From positions 1 through 43,880 of the forward strand of contig NZ_JQEI01000038.1 of the NCBI RefSeq assembly GCF_000743355.1: a stretch of 43,880 nt of DNA. The letters are read 5' to 3'. The position numbers and the translations under genes are program-made. This stretch comes from Serratia sp. Ag1 (GTDB taxonomy: Bacteria > Pseudomonadota > Gammaproteobacteria > Enterobacterales > Enterobacteriaceae). Under the pieces are notes generated by a model, which saw nothing but the letters and a program-made list of their open reading frames with translations, ran no database searches and was not told where the DNA came from. How positions within the stretch are numbered: the first letter of the stretch is position 1; each line of letters starts with the position of its first letter. Of this stretch, positions 1 to 10,300 are shown one piece after another.

Positions 1-45
1 GTATTACTGATCCACTACAGTTTTACCCTGAACTGGGATTTTTGA
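1..45 (+). CDS. cdiB: C-terminal end of probable CdiB (TpsB outer-membrane transporter), partial
   Basis: Fourteen codons and a TGA stop are open from the left edge, and the peptide ends in SFTLNWDF. An aromatic final residue after an alternating hydrophobic strand is typical of the last beta-strand of outer-membrane barrels. The stop is 10 nt before the acyltransferase start, so the genes look co-transcribed. A TpsB (Omp85-family) transporter is expected here because it would export the CdiA exoprotein downstream. The assignment rests mainly on context, as only the tail is visible. Confidence 0.6.
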   Translation, partial: VLLIHYSFTLNWDF

Positions 46-55
46 GGACAGCACG

Positions 56-607
56 ATGCTGATAGGTGCATATGACGTGCATGCCCCGTTGATATTGGGG
101 GGCGATCGCAGTGAGGCCGAAGTCCTGGGGGCTTCTGTCTGGCTGTGGATGCATTCGGCCCAGCATCGGGATCTGCCGCTGCATGCGCTGCCCACGGTAT
201 TACTGCCGATTATCAAGCATCAGCACTACATGCTGGTCAGCCGCGGAGCGCAGCCGCTCTTTTTCATGAGCTGGATGTGGCTGGACGCTGAGGCAGAAGC
301 ACGTTATCTCACCCAACCGGCCATTCTGGTGCAGGAAGCCGACTGGGCCTGTGGTTACCGGTTGTGGATACGCGACTGGATCGCGCCCTTCGGGGAAACC
401 CGCGCCATGCGCCGTTTGGTGACGCAGACGCTGTTTCCTGACCGCTGTTTCCGTTCTCTCTACCACCGTGGTGCGGAGAAAGGCCAGCGTGTGATGAATT
501 TCAAGGGTGAGCAGATCGGTCACGCACAGGCTCGCGCCTGGCGTGCCGCTCACCCTTTATCTGTCTCTCTTCCTGAAACCCCGCATGCCGATGAGCGGCA
601 GGGTTAG
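56..607 (+). CDS. cdiC: CdiC-like toxin-activating lysine acyltransferase (HlyC family)
   Basis: This 183-residue protein belongs to the RTX toxin-activating lysine acyltransferase family (HlyC type). Members use acyl-ACP to attach fatty acyl groups to lysines of a partner toxin in the cytoplasm before secretion. The conserved WLWMHSAQHRD segment places the catalytic His at residue 37 (HlyC His23 equivalent). RLWIRDWIAPFGE gives Asp107 (HlyC Asp92 equivalent). A GAGGA ribosome site lies just before the ATG and overlaps the end of the preceding gene. It sits in a CDI operon and no RTX toxin is in view, so the likely substrate is the CdiA encoded at 1373-10402. Acylation of CdiA is inferred from context; the family call is firm. 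Confidence 0.85.
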   Translation: MLIGAYDVHAPLILGGDRSEAEVLGASVWLWMHSAQHRDLPLHALPTVLLPIIKHQHYMLVSRGAQPLFFMSWMWLDAEAEARYLTQPAILVQEADWACGYRLWIRDWIAPFGETRAMRRLVTQTLFPDRCFRSLYHRGAEKGQRVMNFKGEQIGHAQARAWRAAHPLSVSLPETPHADERQG

Positions 608-660
608 GGCGATATAAAACCGATGCGAAGACAGGCATCTCACATTAAAAGGATGACGCA

Positions 661-1233
661 ATGAAAGCATTATGGATGACCGCTGCACTGGTCGCGGCTC
701 TGGGATTCAGTACATTGGCACAGGCTGAACAGCACACGGTCTCTCTAGGATATGCGCAGAGCAAGGTACAGAACCTGCACAACATCAACGGGGTGAACCT
801 CAAGTACCGCTATGAGTGGGATTCGCCGATCAGCGTGATCGGCTCATTTACCTACATGAGTGGCAAGGATGATTACTCTTATCTGCTCGCCAGAGACATC
901 ATTAATAACGAAGCCAAGATCAAATATTACTCACTGTCTGTCGGCCCGGCTTACCGCTTTAATGAGTTTGTCAGCGCCTATGGCCTGCTGGGTTTCAACC
1001 GCAACAAAGTCGATTATTCCTCCCAGTGGTACAACTACCAGGGTTCATATGTGCTGGCGGGGAGTCAGTCCGGCAATGAAAACAAGACGTCCCTGATGTA
1101 TGGCGCAGGGGTGCAGATCAACCCGATTGAGAATGTGGCCGTCGATATCGGTTACGAAGGTTCCAGACTGAATATCGCCGGACAGTCTCACGACATTAAC
1201 GGTTTCAATATTGCTATCGGCTATCGCTTCTGA
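661..1233 (+). CDS. Ail/Lom/OmpX-family outer-membrane beta-barrel protein
   Basis: A 190-residue precursor. Residues 1-22 form a signal peptide ending TLAQA, and the mature protein begins EQHTVSLGYAQSK. It shows alternating strands, Tyr/Gly-rich turns and a terminal NIAIGYRF strand ending in Phe, as in the 8-stranded Ail/OmpX/Lom barrels. These proteins sit in the outer membrane and act in adhesion, serum resistance or invasion. Being wedged between cdiC and cdiA is unusual, since most CDI loci run B-A-I or B-C-A-I. It may assist CdiA display or modify the cell surface, but nothing in the sequence proves that. The gene has its own ribosome site (AAAGGATGA) and a 53-nt gap from cdiC. Confidence 0.85.
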   Translation: MKALWMTAALVAALGFSTLAQAEQHTVSLGYAQSKVQNLHNINGVNLKYRYEWDSPISVIGSFTYMSGKDDYSYLLARDIINNEAKIKYYSLSVGPAYRFNEFVSAYGLLGFNRNKVDYSSQWYNYQGSYVLAGSQSGNENKTSLMYGAGVQINPIENVAVDIGYEGSRLNIAGQSHDINGFNIAIGYRF

Positions 1234-1244
1234 TGCCATACAGA

Positions 1245-1266
1245 TATCCCGGTTTCGACCGGGATA
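1245..1266 (+). terminator. Strong UUCG-loop hairpin after the Ail-like gene
   Basis: A perfect 9-bp stem (1245-1253 with 1258-1266) closes a TTCG tetraloop 12 nt after the stop codon. There is no T-run, so it may act as an mRNA-stabilising or partial-termination element rather than a full terminator. That would let CdiA be made at a different level from CdiB/CdiC. Confidence 0.5.
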
Positions 1267-1273
1267 GTCCCTG

Positions 1274-1316
1274 ATGACCTGAAGCGATAGGTCACCGTGC
1301 TGTCGCTTGAGGTCAT
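1274..1316. repeat. Long imperfect inverted repeat before cdiA
   Basis: Arms 1274-1287 and 1303-1316 pair at 13 of 14 positions with one G-G mismatch, around a 15-nt loop. It is 57 nt upstream of the cdiA start and follows directly on another hairpin. It could be a leader structure controlling cdiA translation, or a protein-binding dyad. No T-run follows. Confidence 0.55.
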
Positions 1317-1372
1317 TGGGGTAGATAAAAAAACTGACTTTTCACTTTCAGATTTTCTGCAGGGACGTTGTT

Positions 1373-4300
1373 GTGAACAAGAATCTCTATCGCATCGTAT
1401 TCAATACCGCCCGTGGCATGCTGATGGTCGTGCCCGATATCGCAGGCGCTGGCCGTGCGGCGGCCTCATCCCCTTCATCCGGCACCGGTTACACCCTCAG
1501 CCAGATCATTGGCTCGGTCAAAGGCGTGTGCTTTGCCCTACTGCTGGCGCTCGGGGCCATCCAGCCGGTGCAGGCCAATATCGTTGCTGATGGCAGTGCG
1601 CCGGGCAACCAGCAGCCCACCATCATCAGCAGTGCCAACGGCACCCCGCAGGTCAATATCCAGACGCCAAGCGCAGAGGGTGTTTCGCGCAACGTCTACA
1701 GCCAGTTCGATGTCGATAACAAAGGGGTGGTGCTCAACAACAGCCACCTCAACACCCAGACCCAGATCGCCGGGATGGTCACCGCCAACCCGTGGCTCGC
1801 AAAAGGCGAAGCCAAAGTCATTCTGAACGAAGTCAATGCCCGAGACCCGAGCCAGTTAAACGGCTTTATTGAAGTCGCCGGACAAAAGGCCCAGGTGGTC
1901 ATTGCCAACCCGGCAGGCATCACCTGTAGCGGCTGTGGCTTTATCAACGCCAACCGCGCCACACTCACCACCGGTCAGGCGCAGATGCTGAACGGCCAAC
2001 TGACCGGCTACAACGTCGAGCGCGGCGAGATTGTGGTGCAAGGCAAGGGCCTCGACAGCAGCCAGCAGGATCACACCGACCTGATCGCCCGTTCCATAAA
2101 AATCAACGCAGGCGTCTGGGCCAACGACCTCAACGTCACCACCGGACGCAACCAGGTCGATGCATCACATCAATCTGTCACAGCAAAAACCAGTGATGGC
2201 AGTCCCCGTCCCTTTGTCGCGGTGGATGTGTCCCAACTGGGCGGCATGTACGCCAATAAAATCCTGCTGCGCGGCACCGAGGCCGGGGTGGGGGTGCATA
2301 ACGCCGGGGCGCTCAATGCGATTGCCGGTGACGTGGTGGTCAATGCCGATGGTTTGCTCACCAGCAGCGGAGCCATCACCGCCACGCAAAACCTCCAACT
2401 CACCACCTCGGGCGGTGTGGAAAACAGCGGCAAACTCTACGCCGGAAACAATACCCAGGTTCAGACGGCAGGGGCACTCACCAACAGCGGCATTCTGGCC
2501 GCACAGGGTCACACCACCCTCAGCGCAGCCAGCCTCAACAGCACCACTCAAGGGGTACTGGCCGCAGGCATGGCGAGCGATGGCAAACTGGGCACGAGCG
2601 GCAACCTGACGCTCAACAGCCAGGGGCAGCTTTCAGCCAACGGCCAGAACTCGGCGGCGGGGCAACTTATCGCCACCGGCACCGCACTCGATTTCAGCGG
2701 CAGCCAGACCTATGGCAACACCATTGACCTTCAGGCCACGGCGGGGGAACTCCGCACCGCCGGGGCCAACCTGGCCGCCACACACACCCTTTCTGCCCGT
2801 ACCGGCGGGATGCTCAATAACGACGGCGGTAAACTCAGCGCCGACCAGCTTTCCCTCACCGCCAACAGTCTCTCCAACCAGCAGGGCACCGTGCAGCAGC
2901 TCGGGCAGCAGGATTTCACCTTGAGCCATGCTGCGAGTATCAATAACCGTGGCGGCACCATTGCCAGCAACAGCAAAAACCTGACGCTCAACACGGCGAA
3001 CCTCAATAACGAGACTGGCACGATTGTGCATGCTGGTGACGGAGCCTTGTCGATTCAGGCCGCGCAGATGAACGGCGACAAGGGTGCCGTGGTCTCCAAC
3101 GGCAGCCTCGCACTTTCTGGCACTGCGCTGCAACTGGACAACACCACCACCCAGGCCGGGAATATCACCCTGAACGCGGGAAGCCTGTCGCACCGTGGCG
3201 GACAGATGACCCAGACCGGCAGCGGCACGCTGAACCTGAATGTCACCGATTATTTTAATAATCTCGACGGCTCCGTGTTCTCGAACGGCGCGCTGTCGCT
3301 GACTGCCGGAACACTGAACAACCAGCAGGGTGAGCTGATAGCGGCTGACAAGCATGATTTAACCCTGACGCTCGGCGGCACATTGAACAACCGCGACGGC
3401 CTGATTGCCGCTGACGGGCGTTTGACTTCCCTCACGGGGGCAGTGGACAACACCGGTGGGCTGATCCAGGCCGGTTCCGCGCTGAATCTCAACAGTCGTG
3501 GCGCAGAGGTGATCAACCGCAACAGCGGCACCCAGGGCGGCATCATCAGTTCCGGCAGCATGACCCTCTCAACCGGCAACCTCGACAACCGTGCGGGGCA
3601 GATTGCGGCCAAGGCGCTAAATGCCCAAACCGGTGATATCAATAACGGCGCAGGCAAAATTCTCGCTGATAACGGCCTGACACTCGAGAGCCGCGCCCTT
3701 AACAACCAAGCAGGCAGTATCCAGTCGGGTGCCGCACTGACACTTGACACCCACGGTCAGAACATCAATAACGCGGCGGGGGGCCTGCTTGGGGCGTCAG
3801 GCTCTCTGTCGCTTTCCAGTGGGGCGCTTGATAACCGCCAGGGGAAACTCGTCGGCGGTGGTGATACACAGTTACACACCGGCGTAATCGATAACCGGGG
3901 CGGCCAACTGGCTTCCCTCAGCACGTTGTCGATCTTTAACACGGGGCTCCTCAACGATGACGGTGGCCTGCTGCAAAGTGCGGCGGATCTGCTGATCGAC
4001 ACTCAAGGTGGAACACTCAGTAATACCGACAGCGGTGACCAGGGCGGCATCACCAGCCAGGGCAATCTGACCCTTCACACCGCAACGCTGGATAACCAGC
4101 ACGGTGTGCTGATCAGCAACCAGCAACTGACCTTGACCGCCGGGGCGGTCAATAACCAGCAAGGCCAGATCGCGGCACTGGACAGTATCAACGCCCTGAC
4201 GCAGGCGTTGAATAACGCCTGGGGCAGCTTGCAGTCCGGGCAGAATGTACAGTGGAATACCCAAGGTTATGCGCTCGATAACCAGCATGGCACCTTCAGT

Positions 4301-7300
4301 GCGCAGGGTGATCTGTCGCTGACCACCGCCGATGTGAACAACCAGTACGGGGTTCTGGCTTCCGGTGGGGCGATGACGCTCAATACGGCTGTCTTCGACA
4401 ACAGCCTGCAGGGCAATTTGTTTAGCAAAGGCTCATTGGATTTCACCGCCAGCCAAATTAACAACCAGCAGGGCCAGATCCAGGCGCTGGGCAATATGGC
4501 GCTTAGCGCCGTTCAATCGGTGATCGACAACGGGGCCGGGCTGATCCAGGGGGCACTGAATGTCACCCTGAACGCTGCCACCATTCTCAACCAGAACACG
4601 CTTGATGCACAGCGTGGTATCCAGGGCGGCAGCCTGACGCTGAATGCGGTAGATGTCGATAACAGCCAGGGTGCGCTGCGCGTCGATGATGCGCTGACGC
4701 TTAATCTCAGCGGTAATCTGAACAACACCTCGGGGCTATTAAGTGCGCAAAACAGCCTGCACACTCAGGCCCAGCAGATCACCAACAGCGCTGGATCGAT
4801 GGAAGCGGGTCAGCAACTCACTTTGAACAGTGGTTCCCTGACCGGCGACGGCTCGCTGCTGTCGCTGGGGGATATGACGCTCAATCTGACGCAGGATTTC
4901 TTTAATACGGGTACGGTGCAGGCGGGTAACAATCTGGCCTTGAGCACCCAGGGTAATTTGACCAACCAGTCGCTGATCCAGGCCGGGAACCAGCTTGACC
5001 TGACCACCACGAACCTGTTCAACAGCGCCACGGCGGAACTCAGTGCTGGCACCACGCAACTCACAGCCACCCAGACCCTGACCAACACCGGTCTGATCGA
5101 CGGTTTCTATACCCGTCTCAACGGCACCACCGTCAATAATATCGGCAGTGGCCGTATTTACGGTGATGCGCTCGCTATCCAGGCTGGGACACTCAACAAC
5201 CTGGCAGAAAACGGTCAGGCCGCGACGATTGCGGCTCGTCAGCGCCTCGATCTGGGTGTCGGCACGCTGAACAACTACGACCATGCGCTGATTTACAGCG
5301 ACGGTTTCATGTCCATCGGCGGGGCGCTGGACGGTAGCTATCAGGCCATCGGCCAGGGCGGGGTACTGAATAACCACAGTTCCACGATTGAATCCGCCGG
5401 AGACATGGCGCTCAACATTGCGCAGATCAACAACATCAACGACCATTTTAGCCTGGAGAACGTGCTGGTTTCCCAGGAGCAGATCTCCGAATATGAAGTG
5501 GCGCGTCTGAATAACGGTGTGCGTTATAACGACAAAGACTACACCATTTACATCTACCAGGATGAAGTGAATGTCCTGTGTATCGAAGGGGTGATCTGTC
5601 ACACCACCGACGGTGACCGTTTTACCCACTACGACTACACCCGCACCATTACCGAAGACCGGGTGAAAGAGACCGACCCCGCCAAAATCCTTGCCGGGGG
5701 TAACCTCAGTATCAATGCCAACACGGTACTGAACGACAAGAGCCAGATTATTGCCGGTGGCGCACTGTCGCTGCAGGCCGGGTCCGTCGATAACGTCGAG
5801 GTCGAGGCCAACCGCCAGATCAATGATGTGGGTAAGGCCACCTACTATTCCCGTCACCAGCAAAAGGGCGGTGATTCCTCCAATGTCGATGAAACCGGCT
5901 ACACACCGCCAACAGTCATCCAGGCGATCACCCTGAAACCGAGTACGCTCGCGGAATATACCCAGGGCCAGGGCAGTGCTCTGGTGATTGATGCGCAGCA
6001 AAAAGCGGACATCAATGGCGATATCCAGGGTGCAGCAGGCATTAATGCCGCGCCGATTGCCGGGCCGGGCGCAGGCAACCTGCTGCCGGTGGTGCCGGGG
6101 GCCGTTACCCTGCCAGCCGGTAAAACCTTCGAGGTGAATCTCGGAGCGTCAGGCAAGGTGGTGCGCATCGTTGGTCCAAATACCCAACTGCCGGATAACA
6201 GCCTGTTCCAGGTGCACCCGGAAAGCAGTCCGTATCTGGTGGAAACCGATCCGCGCTTCACGGACAAGAAACAGTGGCTGGGTTCGGATTACATGATGAA
6301 CGCCTTCACCACGGACCCGAACAACGTGCTGAAACGTCTGGGGGATGGCTACTACGAGCAGCGGCTGATCCGCGAGCAGGTGATCGCCCTATCCGGTAAC
6401 CGTTACCTCGATGGCTTTAGCAATGACGACGATCAGTTCAAGGCGCTGATGAACAACGGCGTCGAGTTTGGTAAAAAATATAACCTCACTCTGGGTGTGG
6501 CGCTCACCGCCGAACAGATGGCATTGCTAACGGGCGATATCGTCTGGATGGTGGCGCAGACCGTGACCCTGCCGGATGGACGTACCCAGCAGGTACTGGT
6601 GCCACAGGTGTATGCCACCGTGAAAGCGGGTGATCTCGATGGCAGCGGCGCGTTGCTCGCCGGAAAAACCGTGGGTCTGAATCTCACCGGCAATCTCACC
6701 AACAGCGGACGCATCAACGGCCAGCAGAGCACGCAGATCCTCGCGGAAAACATCAACAACCTGGGCGGGTTGATCCAGGGGAATGATGTGGCGCTGAAAG
6801 CGCGCACCGACATTAATAACGTCGGTGGCGTGATCGCCGGGCAACAAAGTCTCACCGCGACTGCCGGACGGGATATCAACGCCATCACCACTACCCGCAG
6901 CGCCGAGAGTGCTGGGGGCAACTTTGCACGCACTACACTGGACCGCGTGGCAGGGCTGTATGTTCAGCAGCCGGATGGTACGCTCGCGCTGCAGGCCGGG
7001 CGGGATGTGAATCTGACGGCGGCGCAGGTGGTTAACAGCGGAGAAGGCGGCACCACCGCTATTACAGCGGGGCGTGATCTCAACCTCAATACGGTGAACA
7101 CCGGCAGCACAGACAACCTCAACTGGGGTGACAACTGGCAGCACCACTCCAGCAGCCAGCAGGTCGGCAGTGAAATCGTTGGTGCCGGTAACGTGCAACT
7201 GGGGGCTGGAAATAATGTGAATATCACCGCAGGCAACGTCTCTGCCGGTGACACGCTCAGTGTGGCGGCAGGTAACGATATCAACATTCAGCATGGGGTT

Positions 7301-10300
7301 GATACCACTACTCTGGACCAGCATTACAAGGCGACCGGCAGCAGCGGCATGCTCTCAAAAACCACCACCGAGTCGCGGGACACCATCAGCCAGCAGACTG
7401 TGCGCGGTAGCCAGTTGAGTGGTGACAGCGTGAGCATGCAGGCCGGACGTGATTTGACGGTCACGGGCAGCAGCGTGGCCGCCACGCAGGATGTGGCTCT
7501 TTCTGCCGGTAACAACCTGAACCTGCAGGCGGCGACCGAGCAGCGCGATGAAACCCATATGTTGCAGGAGAAGAAAAGCGGTCTGTCTGGCACCGGTGGG
7601 ATTGGATTCAGCTACGGCACCAATGACACCAAAACCACCGATGACGGCAAATCCCGGACCAGCGTCGGCAGCACCGTGGGCAGCACCCAGGGGAATGTCA
7701 CGTTGAACGCAGGTAATAGCCTGACGGTGCAGGGTTCTGATGTATTAGCCGGAAAAGACATCAACCTGACCGGCAAGGAAGTGAATGTCCTTGCAGCAGA
7801 AAACCAGAGCACCCAGAAGCATGTGGTGGAGCAGAAGCAAAGCGGCCTGACGCTGGCGCTCTCTGGTACGGTGGGCAGTGCCGTGAGTTCGGCAGTATCA
7901 AGCGCCAACGACGCCAGCAAGGAAAGCAGCGGTCGTCTTGCCGCCTTGCAGGGCATGAAAGCGGCATTGAGCGGGGTACAGGCAGCTCAGGCTAACGAAC
8001 TGCACAACGCCGGAGATGAAAACACCAGCCTGGTGGGGCTGAATCTTTCCTACGGCAGCCAGTCGTCGAAATCCGAGCAGACGACCAACCAATCGCAAAG
8101 CCAGGGCAGTACCCTGACAGCAGGCAACAATCTGAATATCCGCTCGACCGGAACGGATATCAACGTTCAGGGCAGCCAGTTGCAGGCCGGGAAGGACATC
8201 AACCTCAATGCCGCGCGTGACGTCAATCTGCTTTCTGCGCAGAACACCCAGACGGTGGACGGCAAGAACGAAAGTCACGGTGCTTCTGTTGGCGTGGGTG
8301 TGAATTTTGGGCAGGGCAAAAATGGCCTGACGTTGAACGCCAGCGCCAACAAAGGTAGCGGCTCGGAAAGCGGCAATATGCTGACCCATACTGAGACCAC
8401 ATTGAACGCCGGTAACAACCTCAACATCACCAGTGGCCGTGACACCACGCTGACTGGCGCACAGGTGAGCGGTGAGAAGGTGACGATGGACGTGGGCCGC
8501 AATCTGACCTTAACCAGTGAGCGCGACAGTGACAACTACGACTCGAAGCAGCAGAACGCCAGTGCGGGCGGCAGCGTCGGTGTGGGCACCATCAGTGGCT
8601 CGGTCAATCTGAGCCGTGACAAGATGCACTCGACCTACGACAGCGTGCAGGAGCAGACGGGGGTGTTTGCCGGAAAAGGTGGCTTCGACATTACTGTGGG
8701 TGAGCACACCCAGTTGAATGGGGCCGTTATTGGATCCACTGCCACGGCAGACAAGAACAAACTCGATACCGGCACCCTGGGGTTCAGCAACATCGAGAAC
8801 AAGGCCGAGTACGAGGTTGAGCACCAGAGCGCGGGAATCAGCTCGGGCGGCAGCTTCGGTGGTCAGTTTGCGGGGAATATGGCCAATGGCCTCCTGACCG
8901 GGGTGAATGGCAGCGACAGTGCCAGTTCCACCACGAAGTCGGCAGTCTCTGAGGGCACCATCACCATCCGTGACAAAGACAAGCAGACCCAAAATGTCGG
9001 GGATCTCAGCCGTGACGTGGAGAACGCCAACCCGGGGCTGGACAAAATCTTCGACAAGGAAAGGGAACAAAACCGGCTGAAAGAAGCGCAACTCATCGGT
9101 GAAATCGGCAGTCAGGCGGCAGATATTGCCCGGACGCAGGGGGATATCAACGGGCTGAAAGCGGCGAAAGAGAAGTACCCGGATAAGACAGTCGAGCAAC
9201 TGCGTGAAACCCAAGCCTATAAAGATGCCATGAAGCAGTACGGCACCGGTAGCGCGTTACAGCAGGGTATTCAGGCGGCAACAGCAGCGATTCAGGGACT
9301 GGCCGGTGGCGATATGGCGAAAGCGCTGGCGGGTGCCAGTGCGCCGTATCTGGCGGAGGTCATTCACAAGATGACCACCAGTGCGGATGGCAAAACAGTG
9401 AATACCGAAGCCAACCTGATGGCCCACGCCGTTCTGGGGGCGGTGACTGCGGCAGTGAATGGCAACAGTGCGTTAGCGGGAGCCTCCGGCGCGGTCATGG
9501 GTGAGTTTATTGCCCAGCAGATGTACCCGGGTATCAAGCGTGAGGATCTGACGGAAGAGCAGCGTCAGACCATAAGTGCCCTTGGCACCCTGGCAGCAGG
9601 TTTGGCCGGGGGTATTGTGGGGGACAGTACGGCTGACGCGGTTGCGGGAGGACAGGCAGGGAAGAATGCGCTTGAGAACAATAACCTTGCCCATGCATTA
9701 GGTGCTGCAGAGGCGCAGAAAGCAGGGACGATAAAGAAATATGAAGAGAGCAAGAAAGCTTACTGCGAATTGATGCCGGATGCGTGTAAGCAGGCTGGAG
9801 AGATCATCAAGGGTGGGGCTGATCTGGGTTCAGACTTTATCCCGGTTTATGGTGATATCAAGAGCTTTGCAGAAGCACAGAGCGCACTGGATTATCTGGT
9901 TGCTACGATAGGCATCATTCCTGTTGCTGGGGATGTTGCGGGTAAGGCGATTAAGGGTGCAGAAGCTGCGCTGAAAAAAGGCGACCTTGCTGAAGCGTCT
10001 AAGCTACTCAGCAAAGCCAGTGATGAAGTTAGTAGTGTTAAATATTTCGGTCAAGACAGAAAATACTGGTCAGCAGAGCCTGTGCAATTTAATGGCAATA
10101 AGGTCTATCAGCGGAATGACTTGTTTGATCCGCACTATGTTGATCCAAAATCTGGAAAAACAAATATCCAGTTAATGGATGCTGGTAGGGCACCGATAGG
10201 TACTGATGGCAAGCCAGTGAATCTTCATCATATGCTGCAACGACAAGATGGGCCGATTGCTGAGGCTACTCAATCTTTCCATAAAGAAAATCATGGTGTT

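Noticed and set aside
4739..6001. 420-codon open frame on the minus strand inside cdiA
   Set aside because: It lies antisense to the strongly supported CdiA frame, is rich in repeat-derived valine/glycine/glutamine stretches, and has no recognisable domain. Long antisense frames are common in GC-rich repeats.
2200..9000. Tandem DNA repeats or a CRISPR-like array in cdiA
   Set aside because: The periodicity is at protein level (FHA repeats); DNA units vary in length and have no fixed direct repeats or spacers.
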